A DNA stretch of 64,000 nt from an uncultured Clostridia bacterium (GTDB taxonomy: Bacteria > Bacillota > Clostridia > Lutisporales > Lutisporaceae), in contig CALGKJ010000080.1 in the NCBI GenBank assembly GCA_937930535.1, positions 1-64,000 of the forward strand. Direction: 5' to 3'. The notes beneath the pieces are model-generated. The model worked only from the letters and a program-made list of their open reading frames with translations, made no database searches and was not told the origin of the DNA. The position numbers were made by a program, and so were the translations under genes. Below are positions 53,674 through 62,710 of the stretch, piece after piece. Numbering within the stretch: the first letter of the stretch is position 1; the number at the start of each line of letters is the position of its first letter.

Positions 53674-55278
53674 ATGGATAAATGGTGGAAAAGATCTATT
53701 TTTTACGAAATATACATATCAAGCTTTTGCGATAGTAATAATGACGGCATTGGTGATCTAAGAGGAATAACCTCTAAGCTGGGCTATTTAAAAAGCCTTG
53801 GGATAGATGGTATTTGGTTAACGCCATATTACAAATCACCAAAGGTCGATAATGGATACGATATTGAGGATTATTATGAAATAAATCCTGACTATGGGAC
53901 TATGGATGATTTTGATGAGCTTTTAAGGGAGGCACATAAGCGTAATATTAAGATTATTGCAGATCTGGTGCTGAATCATACATCAGACAAGCATAAGTGG
54001 TTTGTTGAATCAAAAGCCTCCAAGGATAGTCAAAAGCGGGATTGGTATATTTGGAAGGACAAGCCTAACAACTGGGAGTCCTTTTTTTCAGGCTCAGCTT
54101 GGGAATATGACGAGCCTACAAAACAATATTATTATCATGCCTTTGCAAAAGAGCAAGTGGATTTGAATTGGAGTAATAGTCAGGTAAAAAAGGCTATGCT
54201 TGATGTTGTCAAGTTTTGGCTTGATAAAGGTATAGATGGTTTTAGATTGGATGTAATAAATTTTTTGAAGGTAAATGATAGCTTTGCAGATAACCCCTCT
54301 GATGAAAATGGTGAGCAGCAGCATATATATGACAAGGATCAGGCTGGAATAATACAAGTTATCCAGGAGCTGAGAGATGTTGTTGAACAGTATGATGATA
54401 GATTTTTAGTTGGAGAAGTGGGTTCTGACAATATTGAGACAATAAAAGAATACATTGGAGATACATGCTTAGATGCAGCCTTTAACTTTAATCTGGGCAG
54501 TATAGAAAAATTCGATGTAAAGAGAATATTTACTGAGCTGAAGCTGATGGAAGAAAAGCTTGATGGGCAATTGCCTACGCTATTTTTCAGCAGCCATGAT
54601 ATGCCTAGGTATATTTCCAGATTTGGCGGAGAAACAATGGATGAGGAAAGAGCAAAATGTGTAGCTGTACTAATGCTAACTGCAAGGGGTATTCCCTTCA
54701 TATATTATGGTGACGAAATTGGTATGAGGGATTATGTAGCTGAGTCCATAGCTTGCATGAGAGATATTCAAGGTGTACTGGCATATGAAAAAGCAATTGG
54801 CAATGGTAAATCATACTCTGAAGCACTTATAATTGCGAACCAGAGGTGCAGAGACAAATCAAGATCTCCAATGCAGTGGGATGCTTCGGAATATGCGGGG
54901 TTCTCTACTGCAAAGCCTTGGATGGAAGTGCATATAAGCAGGTCTGTGATTAATGTTGAAAACCAACTAATAGATGGTAATTCTATATTTAATCATTATA
55001 AACAGCTAATAAGTATAAGGGAAAAACATAAATCCTTGCTATATGGAGTATATGAAAAGCTGGATATGCAGGAAAATGCAATTTACTTCGTAAGGAAATA
55101 TGAGAGTGAAGAAGTTTTGGTAATTATAAATTTTGGTATATCAGAGCTTGAATTTAGTATAGAAAAATATCAAGGCTTTAAATTCGTTTATTCTAATATA
55201 AGAGAAAGCCTTGATTTAAGTAAAAGTACAATTAGAGTAATGTCTAATGAATCAATAATAATGACAAAAGAGGTGTAG
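53674..55278 (+). CDS. GH13 alpha-glucosidase, oligo-1,6-glucosidase-like
   Basis: The protein has 534 residues. The (beta/alpha)8 GH13 motifs are visible: ADLVLNHTSDKHKWF (region I), GFRLDVINF with the nucleophile Asp, LVGEVGSDN with the acid Glu, and FSSHDMPR with the third Asp. A Val follows the nucleophile Asp, the residue linked to alpha-1,6 preference in this subfamily. It should trim glucose from isomalto- or related oligosaccharides in the cytosol. ATG at 53674 suits the GGGG site; the upstream ATG at 53668 is too close to it. Confidence 0.88.
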   Translation: MDKWWKRSIFYEIYISSFCDSNNDGIGDLRGITSKLGYLKSLGIDGIWLTPYYKSPKVDNGYDIEDYYEINPDYGTMDDFDELLREAHKRNIKIIADLVLNHTSDKHKWFVESKASKDSQKRDWYIWKDKPNNWESFFSGSAWEYDEPTKQYYYHAFAKEQVDLNWSNSQVKKAMLDVVKFWLDKGIDGFRLDVINFLKVNDSFADNPSDENGEQQHIYDKDQAGIIQVIQELRDVVEQYDDRFLVGEVGSDNIETIKEYIGDTCLDAAFNFNLGSIEKFDVKRIFTELKLMEEKLDGQLPTLFFSSHDMPRYISRFGGETMDEERAKCVAVLMLTARGIPFIYYGDEIGMRDYVAESIACMRDIQGVLAYEKAIGNGKSYSEALIIANQRCRDKSRSPMQWDASEYAGFSTAKPWMEVHISRSVINVENQLIDGNSIFNHYKQLISIREKHKSLLYGVYEKLDMQENAIYFVRKYESEEVLVIINFGISELEFSIEKYQGFKFVYSNIRESLDLSKSTIRVMSNESIIMTKEV

Positions 55279-55282
55279 AGTT

Positions 55283-56362
55283 TTGATAAAAGCCACAAGA
55301 TATGCTCATAATCCGATAATAACACCAGCAGATGTGAAGCCATCCAGAGAGGATTTAAAGGTTGAATGTACAATAAATGCTGGTATAACTAGATATAATA
55401 ATGAAATAATTATGCTGATTCGTGTAGCTGAAAGTGCAATATCAGAAAACAAAAACATTCTAAAGGTGCCATTGATGGAAAAACAAAGTGAAAAATATCA
55501 ACTGGTAATAAAAGAATTTAATAAGCTTGATGACGCTGATAAGTATGACTTCTCGGATTGTAGAGTAATATTTGCTAAGAATTCAGGAGCAACTAAAAAA
55601 ATCAGCTATTTAACATCCTTATCACATTTTAGAATTGCAAGAAGCAAGGATGGGATTAAATTTGACGTAGAGGAGAAGCCTTTTATGTTCCCCGACGGAT
55701 ATTATGAAACCTGGGGGATAGAAGATCCACGTATCACTAAATTGGGAGATTATTATTATATCAATTATACAGCAGTTTCTGAATGCGGAGCAGCTACTGC
55801 TTTGGCTAAGACGAAGGATTTTGTTACGTATGAAAGGCTAGGTATTATTTTTGAACCGGAAAATAAGGATGTGTGTATTTTCCCGGAGAAAATAAACGGA
55901 GAGTTTTTTGCATTTCACAGACCAGTGCCTAATCAAATAGGAACACCTGATATATGGAGTGCAAAATCATCTGATTTAATCCATTGGGGACAGTATAAGC
56001 ATTTTGATAAGGTTAGCGAAAGCGGTTGGGAGAATGGCCGCATTGGCGGAGGTGCTGTTCCATTCAAGACTGAAAAGGGATGGATAGAAGTATATCATGC
56101 TGCTGATAAGGACAGCAGGTATTGTTTAGGTGCATTGCTTTTGGACTTAGAGAATCCTAATATTATTTTAGCAAGAACCAAAACGCCAATTTTGGAGCCG
56201 GAAGCACCCTATGAGGTAGAAGGCTTTTTTGGAAATGTAGTATTTACTTGTGGTGCTTTATACGAAGAAGGAATATTAAGGATTTATTATGGGGGAGCAG
56301 ATAAGGTCATGGCACTGGCAGAAATACCTATAGAAGATTTATACAGAGCATTAGGAATTTAA
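55283..56362 (+). CDS. GH130 mannoside phosphorylase
   Basis: The protein has 359 residues with the five-bladed beta-propeller pattern of GH130. The catalytic Asp is in WGIEDPRIT, and other marks are INAGITRYNNEIIMLIR, FHRPVP and GRIGGGAVP. GH130 enzymes use phosphate to split beta-mannosides and release mannose-1-phosphate. Exact subfamily cannot be set from sequence by eye. The start is TTG at 55283 after AAGAGGTG, which lies in the end of the GH13 gene. It ends the first sugar operon. Confidence 0.88.
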   Translation: MIKATRYAHNPIITPADVKPSREDLKVECTINAGITRYNNEIIMLIRVAESAISENKNILKVPLMEKQSEKYQLVIKEFNKLDDADKYDFSDCRVIFAKNSGATKKISYLTSLSHFRIARSKDGIKFDVEEKPFMFPDGYYETWGIEDPRITKLGDYYYINYTAVSECGAATALAKTKDFVTYERLGIIFEPENKDVCIFPEKINGEFFAFHRPVPNQIGTPDIWSAKSSDLIHWGQYKHFDKVSESGWENGRIGGGAVPFKTEKGWIEVYHAADKDSRYCLGALLLDLENPNIILARTKTPILEPEAPYEVEGFFGNVVFTCGALYEEGILRIYYGGADKVMALAEIPIEDLYRALGI

Positions 56363-56367
56363 TAATA

Positions 56368-56582
56368 TAACGTGAGTTCGATAAAGAAAGCATAAATATT
56401 ATTTCACTCACTGAATGTTTCGAGACAAAGAAATTCTAAACTTGCTGCGGATTGCGTCAAAACTCGCTATGCTCAAACACTTGACGCAATTATTCCTCCG
56501 CTGCGTTAAGAATTTCTAAGTCTCTACACAAGGTTTATTACATAATATCTATACTTTCTTTATTTGTATCGAACTCACGTTA
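56368..56582. mobile_element. 215-bp MITE-like hairpin element
   Basis: Perfect 16-bp terminal inverted repeats TAACGTGAGTTCGATA (56368-56383) / TATCGAACTCACGTTA (56567-56582). The interior folds on itself, with GAAATTCTAA / TTAAGAATTTC and TTGCGTCAA / TTGACGCAA pairs. A possible 3-bp target duplication ATA flanks it. No coding capacity. Confidence 0.75.
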
Positions 56583-56583
56583 A

Positions 56584-56622
56584 TATAGCCCTCGGTGATT
56601 ATCGAGAGGCTATAGGGTTTTT
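56584..56622 (+). terminator. Terminator-like hairpin after the MITE-like element
   Basis: ATAGCC-CTCG / CGAG-AGGCTAT followed by AGGGTTTTT. Confidence 0.7.
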
Positions 56623-56715
56623 GCTTAAAACTTAAATTATACCAAGCTAAAAACCTAGAAGGGAAGCAATAACTAGCTTATGAATAAGTTAAGTTTTATG
56701 GTTGCTTCCCTATAT
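56611..56715 (-). repeat. Repeat B, copy 4
   Basis: Minus orientation. TATAGGGTTTTTGCTTAAAA, ACCAAGCTAAAAACCTAG, GAAGGGAAGCAATAACTAGC and GGTTGCTTCCCTATATA. It lies directly before the DUF1861 ribosome-binding site. Confidence 0.85.
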
Positions 56716-56737
56716 ATTATTATGGAGGGATTATATT

Positions 56738-57661
56738 ATGTCACCGAAAATGATAGAGGAATTATTATTAGAGTATAGAAGTAAAAGACAGCCATGGAAT
56801 CCAGAAAAAATAAAATTTATTTGTGATGGAATAAAAGATGTCTATAATATAACAGCACCTTTTGAGGATAATGGGGAATTGGTTATCGCTGGCAGAGTTG
56901 AGGCACGTGACAGTGAGAACTCTGAGGTGTGCTTCTTTGTAGAAAGCAATGGTATTTGGAACATTAGACCCAGCTCTCCAAGGCTTAAGCTTCAAGACCC
57001 ATTTTTTATAAAGCTTCATGGGGAGCTGGTTTTGGGTGGAGTTGAAATATTTCCTCATCCAGAAGACCATGATATAATATGGTATAGAACGGTTTTCTAT
57101 AGAGGAAAATCTATTGATATCTTGACACAATTTGCGGCTGGACCAAATGGTATGAAGGATATACGTCTAGTAGAACTGGCGGATAATAAAATAGGAGTAT
57201 TTACCAGGCCTCAGGGGGAAAAGGGCGGTCGTGGAAAAATAGGCTTTTTTAAGCTTGATAAGCTGGAGGATTTGGATGAGGAAAAAATAAATGCTGCTCC
57301 GCTGCTGGAGGGGCAATTCGTTGACTCAGAATGGGGCGGAGTCAATGAAGCTCATCTGCTATCAAATGGACTTATAGGAGTATTAGGACACATAGCTAAA
57401 TTTGACGAGGAAGGCAATCGCCATTATTATTCTATGGAATTTTGTTTTAATTCTGGTACAATGGAAAATACAAATATAAATATTATTGCTGAAAGACGCA
57501 ATATGCTGGAGGGAGATGCAAAAAGACCTGATTTGGTTGATGTAATGTTCAGCGGTGGATTAATAAGAAGCGGAAATGGAACTGCTGTACTATATGCAGG
57601 CATAAGTGATGCAGAAGCTCAAAAGGTAATAATTGAAGACCCATTTATAAAATATGAGTAA
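56738..57661 (+). CDS. DUF1861 family protein, GH130-related beta-propeller
   Basis: The protein has 307 residues. It resembles the DUF1861/MTP-1-like family, whose beta-propeller is related to GH130 (GPNGMKDIRLVELADNKIGVFTRPQGEKGGRGKIG, FVDSEWGGVNEAHLLSNGLIGVLGHIAKFDEEGNRHY). The GH130 EDPR signature is not present, so catalysis should not be assumed. ATG at 56738 follows ATGGAGGGATT; the longer frame from 56702 runs through repeat B. It is flanked by the GH130 and GH36 genes. Confidence 0.82.
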   Translation: MSPKMIEELLLEYRSKRQPWNPEKIKFICDGIKDVYNITAPFEDNGELVIAGRVEARDSENSEVCFFVESNGIWNIRPSSPRLKLQDPFFIKLHGELVLGGVEIFPHPEDHDIIWYRTVFYRGKSIDILTQFAAGPNGMKDIRLVELADNKIGVFTRPQGEKGGRGKIGFFKLDKLEDLDEEKINAAPLLEGQFVDSEWGGVNEAHLLSNGLIGVLGHIAKFDEEGNRHYYSMEFCFNSGTMENTNINIIAERRNMLEGDAKRPDLVDVMFSGGLIRSGNGTAVLYAGISDAEAQKVIIEDPFIKYE

Positions 57662-57763
57662 ACAAATGCTTATAAAGAGGAATGAGAGATTTAAACTATT
57701 AAATATTTGGGAGGGTTGAATAGTGAATCTTTCTATATATAAATTTAATAGCTGGAGGTAATT

Positions 57764-59956
57764 ATGGGTATTATTTTTAATCAACAAAATAAAACTTTTC
57801 ACCTGCAAGCTGGCAATACCAGCTATATATTTCAAATTTACAGAGAGGGATATCTTACACATCTTTATTGGGGGCATAAGATAAGGAGCAATGATTTATC
57901 CAGATTGATACCCTATGGCAGGAAATCCCTTGCGCCTACACCAGATGATTCGGATGAGGGTTTTTCACCAGACACTATTTTACAGGAATATCCAGCCTTT
58001 GGAAACGGTGACTTTAGAACTCCTGCTTATCAGATACAGCTTGAAAATGGTTCTACAATAACAGATTTAAGATACAAAAGTCATAAGATTACAAAAGGAA
58101 AAAAAGCACTTAAGGGGCTTCCAGCTACCTATGTAGAAAGTGATACAGAAGCCGAGACCTTGGAAATTGTACTTTACGATGAGGTTTGCGGATTAGAAGC
58201 CCATCTGACTTATACTGCATTTGAAAAATATAACGCCATAGCTCGCAGCGTAAGGCTTATAAATAGCGGTAAGCAGCAATTGAAGGTTCTTCGGGCCTTA
58301 AGTGCCAGTGTGGATTTTTTCAGCTCCGACTACGATTTTTTACACCTTCCCGGATCTTGGGCTAGAGAACGTCATATAGAGAGAAAAGCCTTGGCGGTAG
58401 GAACACAAGCTATAGAAAGCAGAAGGGGTGCAAGCAGTCATCAGCAAAATCCCTTTGCCGCACTTTTAAGCAGGGGTGCTAATGAAAAGGAGGGTGAGGT
58501 TTTTGCATTCAGCCTGGTTTACAGTGGTAACTTTATTGCTCAGGTAGAGGTTGATCAATTTAAAAGTGCCAGATTTTCTATGGGCGTAAATCCCTTTGAT
58601 TTTTCATGGATTTTAGAACCCAGCGAAAGCTTTCAAACTCCTGAGCTTATTATGGTTTACTCAAATAATGGTCTGGGAGAAATGTCTAAAACCTTTCACA
58701 GGCTTTATAGAAACAACCTGTGCAGAGGCAGCTATAAGCTGAGAACAAGACCAATTCTCATAAATAACTGGGAAGCTACATATTTTGATTTTACTGCTGA
58801 AAAGCTGGAGAATATAGCAGAAACAGCAGCGGAGCTGGGAATAGAGCTTTTTGTACTGGATGATGGGTGGTTTGGAAAGCGAAATGATGACAACAGCTCT
58901 CTAGGTGATTGGTTTGTAAATGAGGAAAAGCTTCCTATGGGGCTTGAGGATTTGGCAAACAGAATAAATAAACAGGGGCTTGAATTTGGGCTGTGGTTTG
59001 AACCAGAAATGATATCCGAAAATAGTGACTTGTACAGAGTACACCCGGACTGGTGTATACATGTACCAAATAGAAACAGAACCAAGTCGAGACATCAGCT
59101 TATACTTGATTTGACAAATGAGGAAGTGCGAAAATACATTGTACAAACTGTTTCCAAAGTTTTACGCAGTGCTCCTATAAAATATGTAAAATGGGATATG
59201 AACAGACATATGACTGAAGCTGGTTCGGCTTATCTTCCAAAGGAAAGACAAAGAGAAACTGCACATAGATATATTTTAGGCTTATATGAAATAATGGATC
59301 AGATTACCTCTGCTTTTCCAGAAATATTGTTTGAAAGCTGTTCGGGAGGAGGCGGCAGATTTGATCCGGGAATCTTATACTATATGCCTCAAACATGGAC
59401 CAGTGATAATACTGATGCAATCGAAAGGCTGTTTATACAATACGGCACCAGCTTGGTATACGCTCCAATAACTATGGGTGCTCATGTATCTGCTGTTCCA
59501 AACCATCAGCTTGACAGAATTACTGATCTAAGTATAAGAGGTCATGCAGCCATGTCGGGCAGCTTTGGATATGAGCTGGATTTGACTAAATTTACATCAG
59601 AGGAAAAAGCGGCAGTAAAAAGACAGATAGAGCAGTATAAAGAAATTAGAGAAATAGTACAGTTTGGAGAGCTTTACAGGCTGAAAAGCCCCTTTGAAGG
59701 CAATGAAGCTGCATGGATGTTTGTTTCTGAGGATAAGAAGGAATCTGTGGTATTTTACTTTAGGATTCTTGCCAAGCCAAATCCTCCATTAATGTCCATA
59801 CTTAAATTAAATGGCTTAGATGAGGATAAAAATTATGAAATCGTCGGAACTGATAAAGTCTACGGCGGAGATGAGCTGATGTATGCTGGCATAAATATAC
59901 CAGATTTAAAGGGCGATTATGTGAGTGTTTGCTGGAGGCTTAGGGATAGGGAATAA
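57764..59956 (+). CDS. Alpha-galactosidase, GH36
   Basis: The protein has 730 residues, the usual GH36 size. Marks are LFVLDDGWFGKRNDDNSSLGDW, GLEFGLWFEPEMIS, KWDMNRHMTEAG with the nucleophile Asp, SGGGGRFDPGILYYMPQTWTSDNTDAIERL with the acid/base Asp. No signal peptide, so it acts in the cytosol on imported alpha-galactosides such as melibiose, raffinose or galactomannan fragments. ATG follows CTGGAGGTAATT. Confidence 0.94.
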   Translation: MGIIFNQQNKTFHLQAGNTSYIFQIYREGYLTHLYWGHKIRSNDLSRLIPYGRKSLAPTPDDSDEGFSPDTILQEYPAFGNGDFRTPAYQIQLENGSTITDLRYKSHKITKGKKALKGLPATYVESDTEAETLEIVLYDEVCGLEAHLTYTAFEKYNAIARSVRLINSGKQQLKVLRALSASVDFFSSDYDFLHLPGSWARERHIERKALAVGTQAIESRRGASSHQQNPFAALLSRGANEKEGEVFAFSLVYSGNFIAQVEVDQFKSARFSMGVNPFDFSWILEPSESFQTPELIMVYSNNGLGEMSKTFHRLYRNNLCRGSYKLRTRPILINNWEATYFDFTAEKLENIAETAAELGIELFVLDDGWFGKRNDDNSSLGDWFVNEEKLPMGLEDLANRINKQGLEFGLWFEPEMISENSDLYRVHPDWCIHVPNRNRTKSRHQLILDLTNEEVRKYIVQTVSKVLRSAPIKYVKWDMNRHMTEAGSAYLPKERQRETAHRYILGLYEIMDQITSAFPEILFESCSGGGGRFDPGILYYMPQTWTSDNTDAIERLFIQYGTSLVYAPITMGAHVSAVPNHQLDRITDLSIRGHAAMSGSFGYELDLTKFTSEEKAAVKRQIEQYKEIREIVQFGELYRLKSPFEGNEAAWMFVSEDKKESVVFYFRILAKPNPPLMSILKLNGLDEDKNYEIVGTDKVYGGDELMYAGINIPDLKGDYVSVCWRLRDRE

Positions 59957-60013
59957 AAAGGTATTGTCTCGCATAGGAACATAATTCCACTGCGGGACAG
60001 TACCTTTTTTATA
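59954..60013. terminator. Bidirectional terminator between GH36 and the second LacI gene
   Basis: AAAAAGGTA-TTGTCTCGC / GCGGGACAG-TACCTTTTTT; both strands have T-runs. Confidence 0.8.
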
Positions 60014-61019
60014 ATCTTTTACAGGAACCTCTCACAATAAATTTAGTGTCCAGTATAGTTCTTACATCAGTAGTTTTTCCTTCTATCAAATCAAAAAGTT
60101 TTTCGGTAACAACTTTACCAAGCTGGAGTATTGGGACATCAATGGTCGTAAGAGGAGGAGTGGTTATTTGAGAAATATCATAATTATTATGACCTATTAA
60201 GGATATATCCTCAGGTATCTTTAAGCCTAATTCAAGCATTGCCTTATAAGCTCCTACAGCCTTAATGTCATCCGTTGCAAATATAGCAGTTGGAGGGTTA
60301 GGAGTCTTTAAAAGCCTTATTGCAGCTTCGTAGGATTGATTTATGTCATAGCCTCCGTTTGCAACTAAGGAGTAATCTACAGGTATACCAGCTTCCTTAT
60401 GAGCCTCTATATATCCATCAAGACGTTCCTTGCTTACAACATAATTTAGTGGAGCATGTATACAAGCTATTCTTTTGTGTCCAAGACTGATAAGATAATT
60501 TAGAGCCTCCTTGCAATCTGCAAGATTATCAGTGTCTACCGAGTATACTCTATTTGCCAGATACTCGTTTAACACCTTTCCCAATACAACGAAGGGGAAG
60601 TTTAGCTCATAAAGCTTTTCTATAAGCAAATCGTTTATTCTTGAGCTTAGCAGGATTAGACCCTGCACAACCTTGCTTTCGATCATGGATAGACATTTTT
60701 CCAGTTCCTTCATTTCATCTGCTGAGTTATTTAATATAATTTCGTAACCCTTTTCATCAGCAACCTCCGCTATTGATTGAAGTATCAGAGGTACAAAGCC
60801 TTGGTTTGAAGAACGTGAGGAAACTACGCCTATTGAGTGAAAAGAGCCGCCTCCAAGACTTTGAGCTATTTTATTGGGCTTAAAGTTTAGTTTTTTAATG
60901 GCATCAAGCACCTTTTTTTTAGTTTCAGGCTGAACATTTGAGGCATTGTTTATTACTCTGGAAACAGTAGATATAGAAACGTTTGCAAGCTTAGCCACAT
61001 CTTTTATATTAGAACTCAT
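60009..61019 (-). CDS. LacI family transcriptional regulator (second)
   Basis: The protein has 336 residues. Helix-turn-helix IKDVAKLANVSISTVSRVINNASNVQPETKKKV and hinge LNFKPNKIAQSLGG are canonical; the effector domain ends in TTIDVPILQLGKVVTEKLFDLI. It is read away from the second ABC operon and likely represses it. ATG after AGGAGGCTCC-type sequence on the minus strand. Two candidate operators lie in the divergent gap. Confidence 0.9.
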   Translation of the reverse strand: MSSNIKDVAKLANVSISTVSRVINNASNVQPETKKKVLDAIKKLNFKPNKIAQSLGGGSFHSIGVVSSRSSNQGFVPLILQSIAEVADEKGYEIILNNSADEMKELEKCLSMIESKVVQGLILLSSRINDLLIEKLYELNFPFVVLGKVLNEYLANRVYSVDTDNLADCKEALNYLISLGHKRIACIHAPLNYVVSKERLDGYIEAHKEAGIPVDYSLVANGGYDINQSYEAAIRLLKTPNPPTAIFATDDIKAVGAYKAMLELGLKIPEDISLIGHNNYDISQITTPPLTTIDVPILQLGKVVTEKLFDLIEGKTTDVRTILDTKFIVRGSCKRL

Positions 61020-61047
61020 AAGGAGCCTCCTTTAATATTGTTTATAA

Positions 61048-61112
61048 TATAGGGAAGCAACCATAAAACTTATTTATAGGTTAGTTAGTGCTTCCTTTCT
61101 AGGTTTATAACT
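61048..61112 (+). repeat. Repeat B, copy 5 (short)
   Basis: TATAGGGAAGCAACCATAAAA, GTTAGTTAGTGCTTCCTTTC and TAGGTTTATA. It is in the divergent gap next to the second lacI gene. Confidence 0.75.
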
Positions 61113-61163
61113 ATTGTATTGATAGTTTAAATTATAGCACGAATACATTAATTTGCAATGTTT

Positions 61164-61182
61164 TGAAAAAACGCTTTAACCA
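61164..61182. promoter_or_regulatory. Candidate LacI/CcpA-type operator 1
   Basis: TGAAAAAACGCTTTAACCA. The CG-centred AAAACGCTTT core fits LacI-family sites; it departs from the CcpA cre consensus at the outer TG. Confidence 0.5.
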
Positions 61183-61261
61183 GTTGATATGATAATATGC
61201 AAAAACTAAAGAAAATGTGAGAATATACTAGAAAATATTAAGAAATGGCAGATAATATAAT

Positions 61262-61278
61262 TGAAAAAAACGTTTCCA
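61262..61278. promoter_or_regulatory. Candidate LacI-family operator 2
   Basis: TGAAAAAAACGTTTCCA with a perfect AAACGTTT centre, about 70 bp before the second binding-protein gene. Confidence 0.5.
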
Positions 61279-61345
61279 TAATATATAATCATTTTAAGAT
61301 AATAATTCATAAATAACAGATTTTTAATACAAAGGGGGAAAAGAA

Positions 61346-62626
61346 ATGAATAAAAAGCTTCTAGTACTAGCTCTCGTAATAGTATTTGCTGTTTGTACAA
61401 TATTAAGCGGATGCAGTGCAAAACCTGTATCTAATGAAGGTACAAAGAATGCAGAGCCACAGGTCTTAAAGATTACATATACAGGTACACCACAGCCCCA
61501 CGAGAAGGAGTACATAATAAACACATTTATGAAAAACTTTGAAATCAAGTATAATGCCAAGGTAGAAGTAGACTTTGTAACTCAGGAAGATGGCAAAAAG
61601 AAGATTCAATCTGAGCAGGAAAGCAATAATATCATAACAGACATTATATTTGCAGATACTGCAAATATGGCTCCATATATAAACGGCGGGTGGATGGAAG
61701 ATATAACTGGTGTTGTTAATAACAGCAAATCCACCTTTACTAATATGTTTGATGCAACTATTATAAAGGATGGAAAAAGATATTTCGTACCAGTCAGCTT
61801 TGATGTATATATTACCATAGCAAATAAGCAGGCTCTAAAATATCTTCCGGCAGGCTTAACAGAAAACAATGTTGTAAACGGACTTACCTGGGAACAGTAT
61901 GCAGCTTGGGCAAATGCTATAGCAGCAGGGGAAGGCGTAGGCAAAACAATGATGCCTGCTAACCTTACAGGTTCCCAGCTATTATATCCTATGGCCGGCT
62001 TAGGCATGGCATACGGTGCGGAATTCCCTGATTTTAAATCAGCGGGCTTTAAAACAGCTATGGGCATCATAGCTGAGATGGCGAAGGGAAATGCATTTTA
62101 TCCAGAGCAGGATCAATATACAGCTCCAACAGATCCTCTAAAGAGCGGAGCAGTCTGGCTGACCTTTGCTCACATGGGACCTACTGGCGTGGCATACAAT
62201 GCTTCTCCAAATGATTATATTATCGGTGCAGCTCCAAAGGGAGCAGATGGTGCAGGCTCAACAGCCGGTGCGTGGGCTTACGGAGTACATAAGGGTACAA
62301 AAAACAAGGAGCTGGCAGAAAAGTTTATCAGCTATGCTATCGACCCACAAGTTAACTACGAGCTTTGTTCAGAGTTTGGGGGACTTCTAAGTCCAATCAA
62401 GGAAGTAGGAAGCATGCTTGATACAAGTGATGTTATTATGAGAGCAGGCTCTAAGATGCTTGATACTACAAAGGTGTCTGGAGTACCAGCAACTCTTTAT
62501 ACAGATTGGAATGCAGTTAAGCTTCTTTATGGTGATTTATTCAATAAGATATTAAAGGATAAAGCTGTTCCAGATGATCAATTTTTCACTGACTTGCAAA
62601 CAAAGCTGGAGGCTTTAAAGAAATAG
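61346..62626 (+). CDS. Sugar ABC transporter substrate-binding lipoprotein (second)
   Basis: The protein has 426 residues. Lipobox LSGC (C23). It has a family-1 solute-binding pattern (LKITYTGTPQPHEKEYIINTFMKNF, DIIFADTANMAPYINGGWMEDIT, GAWAYGVHKGTKNKELAEKFISYAIDPQ). ATG after AAGGGGGAAAAG. It is distinct in sequence from the first binding protein, so it probably recognises another sugar. Confidence 0.9.
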   Translation: MNKKLLVLALVIVFAVCTILSGCSAKPVSNEGTKNAEPQVLKITYTGTPQPHEKEYIINTFMKNFEIKYNAKVEVDFVTQEDGKKKIQSEQESNNIITDIIFADTANMAPYINGGWMEDITGVVNNSKSTFTNMFDATIIKDGKRYFVPVSFDVYITIANKQALKYLPAGLTENNVVNGLTWEQYAAWANAIAAGEGVGKTMMPANLTGSQLLYPMAGLGMAYGAEFPDFKSAGFKTAMGIIAEMAKGNAFYPEQDQYTAPTDPLKSGAVWLTFAHMGPTGVAYNASPNDYIIGAAPKGADGAGSTAGAWAYGVHKGTKNKELAEKFISYAIDPQVNYELCSEFGGLLSPIKEVGSMLDTSDVIMRAGSKMLDTTKVSGVPATLYTDWNAVKLLYGDLFNKILKDKAVPDDQFFTDLQTKLEALKK

Positions 62627-62648
62627 GTTAAATTATAGGAAACTAAAT

Positions 62649-62681
62649 GAGGGGATGGATATTAAGTATCCTCCCCTTGTT
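62649..62681 (+). promoter_or_regulatory. Hairpin between second binding-protein and permease genes
   Basis: GAGGGGATGGAT / ATCCTCCCCTTG with a short T-rich tail. It resembles the larger hairpin in the first operon by position. Confidence 0.6.
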
Positions 62682-62710
62682 TATTAATATGAAATAGGAG
62701 AGTAATAATA

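Noticed and set aside
61164-61278. CcpA catabolite-responsive (cre) sites before the second sugar operon
   Set aside because: Both sites have the CG-centred core but lack the outer TG...CA bases at the right spacing, so I describe them as LacI-type operators only.
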